Assembly: GCF_029626145.1 (NCBI RefSeq)
Contig: NZ_JARUBJ010000002.1
Span: 2,510,501-2,574,500 of the forward strand
Direction: 5' to 3'
Origin: Micromonospora sp. WMMD961
GTDB lineage: Bacteria > Actinomycetota > Actinomycetes > Mycobacteriales > Micromonosporaceae
Length of the DNA stretch: 64,000 nt
A program made the position numbers and the translations under genes. Shown piece by piece: positions 8,681 to 17,603 of this stretch. Below the pieces are notes generated by a model. The model was not told the origin of the DNA. It worked only from the letters and a program-made list of their open reading frames with translations, and did not search any database. Position 1 is the stretch's first letter. Every line of letters starts with the position of its first letter.

Positions 8681-9868
8681 GTGTCAGGCCGCCTTTTCAC
8701 GTCCGAGTCAGTCACCGAGGGGCATCCTGACAAGGTTGCTGACCAGATCAGCGACGGCATCCTGGACGCGTTGCTCACCATCGACCCCCGTAGCCGGGTC
8801 GCCGTCGAAACCCTCCTCACCACCGGTCAGGTGCACGTTGCCGGCGAAGTGGCGACGACGGCGCAGGTGGACATACCCGAGATCGTCCGCCGGCTTATCA
8901 TCGACATCGGATACGACTCCTCGGCCAAAGGATTCGACGGCGCTTCCTGCGGTGTGAGCGTCTCGATCGGCAAACAGTCTCCGGACATTGCCCAGGGCGT
9001 TGACAGCGCGATCGAGATGCGATCCGGTTCGTCCAGCACACTGGACACCCAGGGCGCCGGTGACCAGGGCATGATGTTTGGCTTCGCCTGCTCGGAAACC
9101 CCGGAGCTGATGCCTCTGCCGATCGCGCTCGCGCACCGACTGGCACGTCGACTCGCTGCCGTACGTAAGAACGGCACCATTCCCTATCTTCGTCCCGACG
9201 GCAAGACGCAGGTCACGATCGAGTACGAGGGAATGCGTCCGGTCCGTCTGCACACGGTGGTCGTCTCCACCCAGCACGCCCCGAACATCGCCCTGGAGTC
9301 GCTGCTCACGCCGGACATCCGGGAACAGGTCATCGCCCCGGAACTCGAGGGTCTCGACCTGGACACGGACGGATACCGGCTGCTGGTCAACCCGACCGGC
9401 CGGTTCGAGGTCGGTGGGCCGATGGGCGATGCCGGCCTGACAGGGCGAAAGATCATCGTCGACACCTACGGCGGCTACGCCCGGCACGGCGGCGGCGCGT
9501 TTTCCGGAAAGGACCCGTCCAAGGTGGACCGGTCCGCGGCGTACGCCACGCGGTGGGTGGCCAAGAACGTGGTGGCCGCGGGTCTGGCCGAGCGCTGTGA
9601 GGTGCAGGTCGCCTATGCCATCGGCAAGGCACACCCCGTCAGCCTCTCCGTGGAGACCTTCGGCACGGAGAACGTGTCCGTGTCGACGATCAGAAAGAGC
9701 ATCACCGAGGTCTTCGATCTGCGTCCGGCGGCGATCGTCCGAGACCTGGACCTGCTCCGCCCGATCTATCGACAGACTGCGGCGTACGGACACTTCGGCC
9801 GTGAGTTGGCCGATTTCACCTGGGAAGGTGCCAGCCGTGCGATCGCCCTCAAGTCCAGTGCCCTCTGA
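8681..9868 (+). CDS. metK: S-adenosylmethionine synthetase (locus copy)
   Basis: Makes S-adenosylmethionine from methionine and ATP in the cytoplasm. All 395 residues and the hallmark motifs are present: SVTEGHPDKVADQISD at the N terminus, GAGDQGMMFG near residue 125, the LRPDGKTQV strand, GGPMGDAGLTGRK, and the phosphate-binding GGGAFSGKD near residue 275. The GTG start follows GGGGAG. The position is unusual: it lies inside a polysaccharide locus, between a polymerase and a glycosyltransferase whose start it overlaps. Actinobacterial metK normally lies with priA or other housekeeping genes, so this is probably an extra copy that feeds the methyltransferase at 12221. Whether another metK exists cannot be seen here. 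Confidence 0.95.
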   Translation: MSGRLFTSESVTEGHPDKVADQISDGILDALLTIDPRSRVAVETLLTTGQVHVAGEVATTAQVDIPEIVRRLIIDIGYDSSAKGFDGASCGVSVSIGKQSPDIAQGVDSAIEMRSGSSSTLDTQGAGDQGMMFGFACSETPELMPLPIALAHRLARRLAAVRKNGTIPYLRPDGKTQVTIEYEGMRPVRLHTVVVSTQHAPNIALESLLTPDIREQVIAPELEGLDLDTDGYRLLVNPTGRFEVGGPMGDAGLTGRKIIVDTYGGYARHGGGAFSGKDPSKVDRSAAYATRWVAKNVVAAGLAERCEVQVAYAIGKAHPVSLSVETFGTENVSVSTIRKSITEVFDLRPAAIVRDLDLLRPIYRQTAAYGHFGRELADFTWEGASRAIALKSSAL

Positions 9869-11096
9869 GCACGGCTACCGGGTGCTGGCTACGTCGGCGT
9901 ACTTCGAACCCGGTTATCGGGCCGGCGGTCCGGTGCGATCCCTGACCTCCATGGTCGACGGGTTACCGTCGGACGTACGCCTGACGCTGGTCACCAGTGA
10001 TCGTGATCTCGGTTGTCGGGAGCCGTATGCGGGCCTGTCCGGACTGTGGACGACACGGTCCCGGTCCCGGGTCTTCTATCTGAACCGCCGTAGCCCGCGG
10101 CACTGGTTGCGCATCTGGCGCGATCAGCGGTCGGCCGGCCCGTTCGACCTGCTCTACGTCAACAGCGTCTGGCAGCCGACCTTCTCGTTGCTGCCGGTGC
10201 TGGCGACCATCCTGGGGTTGGTTGCCGCGAAGCGGATCCTCATCGCACCGCGCGGAGAGTTCTCGCCCGGGGCACTCCGCATCCGGTCGCACAAGAAGAG
10301 GCTGTTCCTGGCCCTCTGGCGTCGGCTCCTGGTTCGGCGCGACGTCCTGTGGCACGCGACGAACGATCGCGAGGCCGCCCACATCCGCGCGCTCGTTCCC
10401 GGCGCGCGGATCGTGCTACGCGAGAACCAGACCCTGCTACCGGTGGACCCCGCACCGCCGGTGCAGCACGAGGACGCTCACCTACGACTCGTCTTCATCA
10501 GCCGCATCACGCCGATGAAGAACCTCGATCTGGTGCTGCGGGCCCTGAGGTCGGTCACCCGACCGCTGAGTCTCGACATCCACGGGCCGGTGGACGACCC
10601 GTCGTACTGGCGGGAATGCCAACGGCTGTGCGATGAGCTACCCGCCACGGTGACGGTCCGGTACCGCGGTCCGGTGCCTCCAACCGAGGTCCGCGCCACG
10701 TTCACGCGATACGACGCCTTCGTCCTACCCACCCGTGGGGAGAATTTCGGGCACGTCATCGCCGAGAGTCTGTCCGCCTCGTGTCCCGTGGTCTGCTCGG
10801 CGGAGACACCGTGGACGGATGTGCTCGAAGGCGGCGGCGGTGTCGTCCTCCCCGCGAACTCCGCCGCCGAGCTGAGCCGGGTCATCGAGCGCATGGCGGC
10901 CGACGGTGTCGCCGAGCGTCACGCGAGGCGGGTCGCGGCCGGCGAGGCCTACCGCGCCTGGCGGGCCGGGCAGTCGACGCACAGCGTGATCGATCTCGTA
11001 CGCACCGACACGCTCGCCGAGGTGACCGGTTCACCAGCGCAGGAGCGCGCTGTACGCGTACCGGGCGGCACGACCGCCGTCCGGGAGAGGAGCTGA
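9837..11096 (+). CDS. Glycosyltransferase, GT4-like (GT-B fold)
   Basis: A 419-residue GT-B enzyme. The N-terminal acceptor domain starts ATSAYFEPGYRAGGPVRSL; the C-terminal nucleotide-sugar domain has LRLVFISRITPMKNLDLVL near residue 220 and the donor-binding TRGENFGHVIAESLSASCP, with the paired glutamates typical of GT4. The frame is open far upstream but that part is only a shadow of metK. I place the start at GTG 9837 because GGGAAGG lies eight bases before it, giving a 32-base overlap with metK; GTG 9858 is the alternative. The overlap suggests translational coupling with metK. Donor and acceptor are unknown; it probably builds the lipid-linked repeat unit on the cytoplasmic face. Confidence 0.88.
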   Translation: MRSPSSPVPSEHGYRVLATSAYFEPGYRAGGPVRSLTSMVDGLPSDVRLTLVTSDRDLGCREPYAGLSGLWTTRSRSRVFYLNRRSPRHWLRIWRDQRSAGPFDLLYVNSVWQPTFSLLPVLATILGLVAAKRILIAPRGEFSPGALRIRSHKKRLFLALWRRLLVRRDVLWHATNDREAAHIRALVPGARIVLRENQTLLPVDPAPPVQHEDAHLRLVFISRITPMKNLDLVLRALRSVTRPLSLDIHGPVDDPSYWRECQRLCDELPATVTVRYRGPVPPTEVRATFTRYDAFVLPTRGENFGHVIAESLSASCPVVCSAETPWTDVLEGGGGVVLPANSAAELSRVIERMAADGVAERHARRVAAGEAYRAWRAGQSTHSVIDLVRTDTLAEVTGSPAQERAVRVPGGTTAVRERS

Positions 11097-11102
11097 CGCA
11101 TC

Positions 11103-12215
11103 GTGGCGGAGGTGCTCTTCATAGTGGAGGTGCCCACTCCCTACCGGAATCCGGTCCTCGACCATCTGCACCTCACGGGTCTGGACGTGCACGCTCTCTA
11201 TCACCGGGGCGACGCGGGTCGTGGTTGGGGCGCGGCCGTGCCGGCTCATCCGCACGAGGTGGTCAATGGCGGGGCGGCGTCGAGATGCGTGACTCTGGTG
11301 CGTGCCGCGCTCCGTTCCGACCTGAGAGTCGTCTGCTGCTTCGGCTACGCCCGGCTCGCGAACGTTCTCGCCGTACTCGCCGCCCGGCTGCGCGGCGCCC
11401 AGGTGGTGCTCCGGTCCGACAGCAACTGGCTCGACGAGCGGCGACGGCCCGCAGTGCGACGATGGGGAAAGCGACTGCTGCTGCAGGCGATCTTCGGACG
11501 GCGGGCCCGGGTGTGGACCGTGGGAGCGCAGAACGACCGGTACTGGGCGGCGTACGGCTTCGGCAACCGACACCTGATCCCGTTCGGTCTGCCCAGGCCC
11601 CCCGTCGCGAGCCAGGAGCAGGCCGCGGCGCTGCGGACCCGGCACGCCCTCGGCGGCGGTCTCGTCATCCTGTTCGTGGGGCGACTCGCACCTGCCAAGG
11701 GACTGGATACCCTGCTGTCCGCCTTCGCGCTGTTCGCCGATTCCGCGGCGCGGCTGGTGATCGTGGGACAAGGGCCGCAACGACCTCTGGTCGACCACGC
11801 CGCCGCCGCTGATCCGCGCATCCGCGTCCTGGGCGCGCTGCCGCAGGACGAGCTCGGCCCGATCTTCGCGGCGGCCGATCTCTTCGTGCTGCCGTCGCGC
11901 TACGAGCCGTGGGGTCTCGTTGTCGCGGAGGCACAGGCCAACGGCGTGCGGGTCGCCGTCAGTGACGTCGTCGGATGTCATGCCGATCGCGTCACCACGG
12001 ACAACGGTTGGGTGTTTCCCGCAGGTGCGGCCGACCGGCTCGCGGAGGTGTTCGTCGAGGCCCGCGACCTGAAAGGTCTCCGCCGGATCCGCGTGCCGGC
12101 GACCCCGGCCTTCAATGCCGGCCCGGCCATGGCCGCTGACCTCGTGGCGATGGGCGCCCAGGTGACTTCGAGAAGGGCACGCCCCGTGCCGGAGTACGAG
12201 AACGAAAGGTGTTGA
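11103..12215 (+). CDS. Glycosyltransferase, GT4 family
   Basis: A 370-residue GT-B glycosyltransferase. The N terminus reads VLFIVEVPTPYRNPVLDHL, followed by an acceptor domain. The donor domain has LVILFVGRLAPAKGLDTLL near residue 190 and LPSRYEPWGLVVAEAQANG near residue 263, the E-x7-E arrangement of GT4 enzymes. It lies six bases behind the preceding glycosyltransferase, with GAGGAG before its GTG start, and is clearly in the same transcript. It probably adds one sugar to the growing lipid-linked oligosaccharide; the sugar cannot be deduced. Confidence 0.9.
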   Translation: MAEVLFIVEVPTPYRNPVLDHLHLTGLDVHALYHRGDAGRGWGAAVPAHPHEVVNGGAASRCVTLVRAALRSDLRVVCCFGYARLANVLAVLAARLRGAQVVLRSDSNWLDERRRPAVRRWGKRLLLQAIFGRRARVWTVGAQNDRYWAAYGFGNRHLIPFGLPRPPVASQEQAAALRTRHALGGGLVILFVGRLAPAKGLDTLLSAFALFADSAARLVIVGQGPQRPLVDHAAAADPRIRVLGALPQDELGPIFAAADLFVLPSRYEPWGLVVAEAQANGVRVAVSDVVGCHADRVTTDNGWVFPAGAADRLAEVFVEARDLKGLRRIRVPATPAFNAGPAMAADLVAMGAQVTSRRARPVPEYENERC

Positions 12216-12220
12216 GTTCG

Positions 12221-12922
12221 ATGAGACGTCCGTCGGTGCTGGACAGGGTTCGCGCGCGTGTGCCCGGCGTACCACGCAGCGGCCGGGAGGTGCTGACCTC
12301 GCTGCAGGTGCTGTCGACCCTGCGGGCGAAGGGTTGGCACAGGTCGGTCGCGGGCGGGGCGCCGAGCGGGTCGGACGGCGGGCCACGCCCCTGGTTGACC
12401 TACGCGGCGATGCACTGGCTCGCCACGCACGTCGGCGCCGATCGCCGCGTGTTCGAGTACGGTGCGGGCTCCTCGACCGCATGGTTCGCCGACGCGCTGC
12501 GGGTGCGGGAGATCGTGGCCGTCGAACACGACGCCGAGTGGTTCCGCCGGGTCCCGCAGCCTCGCCACGGGCGGGTGGTGCACGTGCCCTGCGACGGGAC
12601 CTGGTGGGAGGCGGACGGCGCCGCCCCCTACGTACGGGCCATCGAGGCAGGCGCACCCTGGGACGTGATCATCATCGACGGGATGGCGCGGACGACCTGC
12701 TCCCGCCTGGCGCACGAGTACCTGACGCCCTCGGGACTGGTGGTGCTCGACGACACCGATCGCCCGACGACACGTCCGGCGGACGACGCCCTGACCGCTC
12801 AGGGTTTCGGCCGGCTGGACTTCTGGGGCTTCAAGCCCGGGTTGGGTGTCGACGCCTGCACGACGGTGTTCAGCCGCGACTTCAACGCGTGGATGGTGCC
12901 GGCGACAGACGCCGTCCGCTAG
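12221..12922 (+). CDS. Class I SAM methyltransferase-like protein
   Basis: A 233-residue protein with a Rossmann-type core: motif I FEYGAGSSTAWFADALR near residue 80, an acidic VAVEHDAEWF that would hold the SAM ribose, DVIIIDGMA, and LTPSGLVVLDDTDRP. These fit a SAM-dependent methyltransferase of the kind found in polysaccharide and glycopeptide loci. The ATG at 12221 follows GAAAGG; GTG 12209 would overlap the preceding gene. It sits among glycosyltransferases in the same operon as metK, which suggests O-methylation of a sugar. The acceptor is unknown. It could instead be a catalytically altered Rossmann protein, as the motifs after motif I are loose. Confidence 0.72.
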   Translation: MRRPSVLDRVRARVPGVPRSGREVLTSLQVLSTLRAKGWHRSVAGGAPSGSDGGPRPWLTYAAMHWLATHVGADRRVFEYGAGSSTAWFADALRVREIVAVEHDAEWFRRVPQPRHGRVVHVPCDGTWWEADGAAPYVRAIEAGAPWDVIIIDGMARTTCSRLAHEYLTPSGLVVLDDTDRPTTRPADDALTAQGFGRLDFWGFKPGLGVDACTTVFSRDFNAWMVPATDAVR

Positions 12923-12956
12923 TGCTGGCCCGGCTCGGGGGAAGGAGGCGGCGAGA

Positions 12957-14027
12957 ATGGCTGAACGGGTACTGATCGTGTCGCAGGACCACGAGGGGCA
13001 TCGGTTGATGTACGTCCGGCTCCTGGCGGCCGCTGCTCTGGACCGCGGCGACAGCGTGGTGCTCGCCCTCACCCGGCCCGGCCTCCGGTCCACGGAGCAT
13101 CGGCTGCACCTCGCCGCCGTGGCCGACCGCTGCCGACAGGTGACGCTGGCGGATCCGTCGCTGACCGTCACCGGTCTGCGCCGCCAGGCGAGGCGGTACG
13201 GCTGCACCCGGGTCCTGGTTCCCGACGGCGACCGGTTCGCGCTGCGCCTCGGGATGCGGGGCTGGCCGGCGGGCCCGCCGATCGTCGTACTGGTCACTCA
13301 GGACCCGCGCTGGAACACCGACAACCGGCCGTTGGTGCGGGCCCGGTTGAAGGCGAAGGATCTCATCCTGCGGCGCACCGAACGGCTCCCCGGTGTCCGG
13401 CTGCTGTACCTGTCGGACCACTCGGAAGCGGGTCGGAAGGCTCGTCCGGCCGTCGCGCCCGACCCGGTGTTCTTCGACGCGGACGACCAGGACCCGGCTG
13501 CTTTGCGCGGCGAGCTCGGTCTCCCCGAGCACCGGTTCGTCTTCCTCGTGGCGGGCAAGGTGTCGGCCCGCAAGAACCTGCCCCTGGTGCTCCGCTGCCT
13601 GCTGCGACTGGCGGACCGGCCGGTGGCCCTGTTCGTGTGCGGGCAACTGGATCCGTCGGTGCGTGCGGAGGTGGAACCGCTGCTCGGCAGGGCCCGAGCC
13701 GCGGGGCTGCCGGTGATTCTGGACGACCGGGTGCAGACCGATCACGGCATCAACTGCGCGGTGCAGGCGAGCGACTGTGTCATGGTGGCGTACTCCAGCG
13801 ACCAGCCCAACTCGATGATGGTCAAGGGCATTCGAGCGGGACGGCAGGTGGTCGTCGCGGGGTCCGACCAGTTGGTGACCTGGGCGCAGCATCTCGGGCT
13901 GAGCCTCTGCGGGCCGCTGACCGAGGAGTCCGTGACGGGGCTGATGGAGAAGGCGATGGCCGCGCCGGCGCCTGCACCGCGGGTGGACCTGGGCAGCGAC
14001 GCGTTCGTCGAGGCGTTCCTGTCATGA
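12957..14027 (+). CDS. Glycosyltransferase, GT-B fold
   Basis: A 356-residue glycosyltransferase starting at ATG 12957, which has GAAGGAGG eight bases upstream; the longer frame before it is a shadow of the methyltransferase gene. The N-terminal part (ERVLIVSQDHEGHRLMYVRLL) forms the acceptor domain. The C-terminal part has FVFLVAGKVSARKNLPLVL and a donor region around MVAYSSDQPNSMMVKGIRAG, where the usual paired glutamates are missing, so the family is less certain than for its neighbours. It is coupled to the flippase-like gene by an ATGA overlap. It probably adds one residue of the repeat unit. Confidence 0.75.
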   Translation: MAERVLIVSQDHEGHRLMYVRLLAAAALDRGDSVVLALTRPGLRSTEHRLHLAAVADRCRQVTLADPSLTVTGLRRQARRYGCTRVLVPDGDRFALRLGMRGWPAGPPIVVLVTQDPRWNTDNRPLVRARLKAKDLILRRTERLPGVRLLYLSDHSEAGRKARPAVAPDPVFFDADDQDPAALRGELGLPEHRFVFLVAGKVSARKNLPLVLRCLLRLADRPVALFVCGQLDPSVRAEVEPLLGRARAAGLPVILDDRVQTDHGINCAVQASDCVMVAYSSDQPNSMMVKGIRAGRQVVVAGSDQLVTWAQHLGLSLCGPLTEESVTGLMEKAMAAPAPAPRVDLGSDAFVEAFLS

Positions 14028-15304
14028 TCGGCCGCGGCGGCCTCGCGGCTCAGACCGTGACCCTGGTCGTCGCGGGAGCCGGTTCCCAGGCGCTGTACGC
14101 GGTCCTCGTCGCGCTGGTCGCGAGTCGGGCGGGACCCGCCGCGTTCGGCATGGCCGCCGGCGCGATGGGCATCGGGGGGATGCTGGTCGGAGTCGTGGAC
14201 TTCGGCTTCAACGCCTTCTCGGTGCGGGAACTCGCCGCTGGTCGGATCAGTGAGGAGAGCTACTGGAATCGGCTGCGGGTGCTGTTCGCCGTGGCCGTCG
14301 CCGGCGCACTCGTCATCTCGGTAGCGGCATTGGCGACTCCGTGGCCGGAACTCGGTCTGGTGGTCGCCCTGGTCCTGCTCAGCCGGACGGCGATCAACGG
14401 CGTGGTCGTGCCGCTACGAGCTACCCGTCGGGTGCTGAAGGTCGCCGCGGTTCTCCTGTTGGAGCGCCTGGTGGCGCTCGTCCTGGCGGTCGTGCTCCTG
14501 GTGACCACCGGCGTCGGCGCGCTGCCGACGCTGTGGTGGTCACTGGTCGGCGGTGCGTTCGCCGCATTGGCTGCCGGCATCCTGCTCGGCGGACCACGCC
14601 GACTTCGCTGGGTGCCCACCGGCCTGACCGCACCGTGGCGGGCGACGGCGGGGTACGGCAGGTTCTCGTTGGCCGTCAGCGCCACCTCGCTGGACGTCAC
14701 GTTGCTCGCGGCGACCGGCGGCAGCGCGCAGGCGGGCATCTACAGCGCGGTGTCCCGCTGGACCCAGCCCGTCCAGTTCTTCGCCCAGGCATATTCGTCC
14801 GCCGCCGCACCCGCCATCGCCCAGGCGCCCTCCTCCCGGGTCGCGCTGCAGGCGGTGCGCAGATCCCTCTGGCTTCTCTGCGGAGCAGTCGTCACGTGTG
14901 CCGTTCTGGTCCTGCTCGCACCCACCGCGGTCTCACTGGTGCTCGGTGACACCTACCGGCAGTCCGCCGAGGTGTTGGTGGTGCTGTCGATCGGTGCCGC
15001 GGTCGTGGTGGTGAACCAGCCACTCGCGACGTTCCTCCAGGCCCGGGGCCACGAGAACGTGGTGGGGATCTGCACGGTCGGCACGGTGTCGCTGCAGTTG
15101 GTCGGGGTCTGTGTGACAGCCGGCCCGTTCGGCGCACAGGGCGCCGCCTGGTCGTACGGGGTGGGTCAGATCGCGCTGACCGTCCTGCTCGCCACGTACG
15201 CTTCGCTGCTGGTCCGGCGGCATCGGCGCGACGGCGCCCAGCAACCCGACCCGGGCGTGCGTGAGCCGGTACTGGCGGCGGATGCTCGGGGCACCGGCAC
15301 CTGA
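14024..15304 (+). CDS. Wzx-like polysaccharide flippase
   Basis: A 426-residue protein made almost wholly of hydrophobic helices, about twelve, with the N-terminal pattern of MOP-superfamily flippases (QTVTLVVAGAGSQALYAVLVAL, then GPAAFGMAAGAMGIGG and DFGFNAFSVRELAAG). Such proteins move undecaprenyl-linked repeat units to the outer membrane face. The ATG at 14024 overlaps the stop of the preceding glycosyltransferase (ATGA), so the far longer upstream frame is not real. With the polymerase at 7142 it makes a Wzx/Wzy pair. The last ~20 residues are polar. Confidence 0.85.
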   Translation: MIGRGGLAAQTVTLVVAGAGSQALYAVLVALVASRAGPAAFGMAAGAMGIGGMLVGVVDFGFNAFSVRELAAGRISEESYWNRLRVLFAVAVAGALVISVAALATPWPELGLVVALVLLSRTAINGVVVPLRATRRVLKVAAVLLLERLVALVLAVVLLVTTGVGALPTLWWSLVGGAFAALAAGILLGGPRRLRWVPTGLTAPWRATAGYGRFSLAVSATSLDVTLLAATGGSAQAGIYSAVSRWTQPVQFFAQAYSSAAAPAIAQAPSSRVALQAVRRSLWLLCGAVVTCAVLVLLAPTAVSLVLGDTYRQSAEVLVVLSIGAAVVVVNQPLATFLQARGHENVVGICTVGTVSLQLVGVCVTAGPFGAQGAAWSYGVGQIALTVLLATYASLLVRRHRRDGAQQPDPGVREPVLAADARGTGT

Positions 15305-15441
15305 ACCCGCCTGGTGTGTCGACATTAGCCCTTTTGGTGACGTTTCGAAGCATCCTGCTCGCTCGTTGGGCCGAGTGCGGCCATCGACACCGCCGGCAGC
15401 GGCCGGCTGCACGCGAGCCACCAGTAACGAACGGAGCGACA

Positions 15442-16482
15442 GTGACTTTTTTGACCACCGGACGGCGGGTCCTCATCACCGGCGGAACGGGTTCGTTCGG
15501 CCGGACGATGGTCCGCCGACTTCTCGATCGGGACGTCGCTGAGATCCGGGTGTTCAGCCGGGACGAGGCCAAGCAGGACGAGATGCGCCGACTCCTCGGC
15601 GACGAACGCGTCCGCTACCACGTCGGGGACGTACGCGACTACGACTCGGTGTTGCGGGCCAGCCGTGGCATCGATCACGTGTTCCACGCGGCTGCCCTCA
15701 AGCAGGTGCCCTCCTGCGAGTTCTTTCCGCTCGAGGCGGTGCGGACGAACATCCTCGGCAGCGCGAACGTCGTCGAGGCAGCCGAGCGCAACGGTGTCGG
15801 CTCGGTGGTGGTGCTGAGCACGGACAAGGCCGTCTACCCGGTCAACGCGATGGGCATGAGCAAGGCGATGATGGAGAAGGTCGCGCAGGCGCACGCCCGC
15901 AACAATCCGAACAGCGCCACCACCGTCTCCTGCGTCCGGTACGGCAACGTCATGTACTCCCGCGGCTCGGTGATCCCGCTGTTCATCGAGCAGATCAAGG
16001 CCGGGCGGGCACCGACAGTCACCGACCCGACGATGACCCGCTTCCTGATGTCCCTCGGCGAGTCGGTGGAGCTGGTGGAGCACGCCTTCCAACACGCCCG
16101 CCCGGGTGACATCTTCATCCGCAAGGCGGCTGCCTGCACCATCGGTGACCTGGCCGAAGCGGTCTGCGAACTCTTCAACGTGCCGGCGAAGCTGGACGTC
16201 ATCGGCGTCCGGCACGGCGAGAAGCTCGACGAGACGTTGGCCAGCCGGGAGGAGCTGACGCAGGCGGAGGATTTCGGCGAGTTCCTCCGGGTGCCGCTGG
16301 ACGCCCGCGATCTGAACTACTCGCTCTACGTCTCCGAGGGAGAGCTGGACGAAGGGCCCGTCGAGGACTTCAACTCGTCCAATGCGCCTCGGTTGGGCGT
16401 ACCGGAGATCATCGAACTGCTGAAGAGGTTGCCGGAGGTCCGCGCCGAGCTGGCCCTGCGGGACCCGGTGCTGGCGTGCTGA
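15442..16482 (+). CDS. capE: CapE-like UDP-GlcNAc 4,6-dehydratase/5-epimerase
   Basis: First step toward UDP-N-acetyl-L-fucosamine: dehydrates UDP-GlcNAc and epimerises C5. The 346-residue protein is an extended SDR with NAD(P) loop TGGTGSFG near residue 15, HAAALKQVPSCEFFPLEAV, STDKAVYPVNAMGMSK, and RYGNVMYSRGSVIPLF. At the YxxxK position it has Met (MGMSK), as described for inverting 4,6-dehydratases of the CapE type. The start is GTG 15442 with GGAG five bases before it; the upstream extension lacks support. It is followed by capF with overlapping start, so the pathway genes are translationally coupled. A 137-base gap before it may hold a promoter. Confidence 0.9.
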   Translation: MTFLTTGRRVLITGGTGSFGRTMVRRLLDRDVAEIRVFSRDEAKQDEMRRLLGDERVRYHVGDVRDYDSVLRASRGIDHVFHAAALKQVPSCEFFPLEAVRTNILGSANVVEAAERNGVGSVVVLSTDKAVYPVNAMGMSKAMMEKVAQAHARNNPNSATTVSCVRYGNVMYSRGSVIPLFIEQIKAGRAPTVTDPTMTRFLMSLGESVELVEHAFQHARPGDIFIRKAAACTIGDLAEAVCELFNVPAKLDVIGVRHGEKLDETLASREELTQAEDFGEFLRVPLDARDLNYSLYVSEGELDEGPVEDFNSSNAPRLGVPEIIELLKRLPEVRAELALRDPVLAC

Positions 16483-17603
16483 GACTCGCGTTGACCGGGG
16501 CCGGCGGATTCCTCGGCTGGCACGTGCGGGTGCTCCTGCGGGCGCTCGGTTGGCCGGAGCCGGTAATCATCACGCGCGCGGACCTGGCCGACCCTCGGGT
16601 GGTCGGTGCCAAGCTCTGCGGTGTCGACCGGGTGCTGCACCTCGCCGGCGTGAACCGCGGCGATCCGGCAGAGGTCGCCGAAGGTAACCGCCGCATCGCC
16701 GCGCAACTCGCCGCCGGCCTACGCGCCGCCGCGGATCCGCCGACCTGCGTCGTGTACGCGAACTCGGTGCAGGCCGGCAACGGCACACCGTACGGCGACG
16801 CCAAGGCGGACGCCGCGCGGATCCTCGCCGACGCCCGGGTGCCGCTGGACGACGTGCTGCTGTCCAACCTCTACGGCGAGCACGGCCGCCCGCACTACAA
16901 CTCGGCGGTGGCGACGTTCTGCCGCGTGCTCGCCGAGGGTGGGCAGCCGGACGTCCACACCGATCGTGAGATCGCGCTGGTGCATGTGACCGACGCCGCG
17001 GCCCGGCTCGTCGGCGTGCCGGCGGGTGGTTCCTGGGATCCGGCCATGCCGGCGTTGCGGCTCGGCGTTCGTGAGCTGGCCGAACGTCTGGCCGGGCTGG
17101 CCGCCACCTACCGCACCGGCGAGATCCCGGTCCTGACTGACCGGCATCTCGTGCGGTTGTTCAACACCTACCGCTCGCACTGCTTCCCGACGCACTACCC
17201 GCTGGTACTGCCGCGCCGCGCCGACGTCCGCGGGGAGTTGGTGGAGACGGTCAAGGTGCACGGCGGCGCCGGGCAGACGTTCAGCTCCACCAGTCACCCG
17301 GGCGTTACCCGGGGCGAGCACTTCCACCTGGCGAAGGTGGAGCGGTTCGTGGTGTTGCGCGGCACCGCGGAGATCAGCCTGCGTCGGGTCTGCGACACCG
17401 ACGTGGTGCGCTTTCCGGTCTCCGGCGACGCGCCGGTCGCCGTCGACATGCCCACCATGTGGGTGCACAAACTGGTCAATATCGGCGACGACGAACTGGT
17501 CACCCTGTTCTGGACCAACGAGCTGTTCGACCCGGCGCGTCCGGACACCTGGCCCGAACCGGTGGAGTCGCGGATTCCGAAACCCGCGGTGGTCGCCGCG
17601 TGA
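16476..17603 (+). CDS. capF: CapF-like UDP-sugar reductase with cupin domain
   Basis: Second step toward UDP-L-FucNAc. The 375-residue protein joins an N-terminal NAD(P) reductase/epimerase domain (LRLALTGAGGFLGWHVR, then YANSVQAGNGTPYGDAKADA) to a C-terminal cupin of about 130 residues: HGGAGQTFSSTSHPGVTRGE, HFHLAKVERFVVLRGTAEI and MPTMWVHKLVNIGDDELVTL. This two-domain layout and the cupin motifs identify CapF/FnlB rather than the RmlD-type reductase used for L-QuiNAc. GTG 16476 overlaps the capE stop, and the end overlaps the next gene (GTGA), so the set is tightly coupled. Confidence 0.92.
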   Translation: MLRLALTGAGGFLGWHVRVLLRALGWPEPVIITRADLADPRVVGAKLCGVDRVLHLAGVNRGDPAEVAEGNRRIAAQLAAGLRAAADPPTCVVYANSVQAGNGTPYGDAKADAARILADARVPLDDVLLSNLYGEHGRPHYNSAVATFCRVLAEGGQPDVHTDREIALVHVTDAAARLVGVPAGGSWDPAMPALRLGVRELAERLAGLAATYRTGEIPVLTDRHLVRLFNTYRSHCFPTHYPLVLPRRADVRGELVETVKVHGGAGQTFSSTSHPGVTRGEHFHLAKVERFVVLRGTAEISLRRVCDTDVVRFPVSGDAPVAVDMPTMWVHKLVNIGDDELVTLFWTNELFDPARPDTWPEPVESRIPKPAVVAA

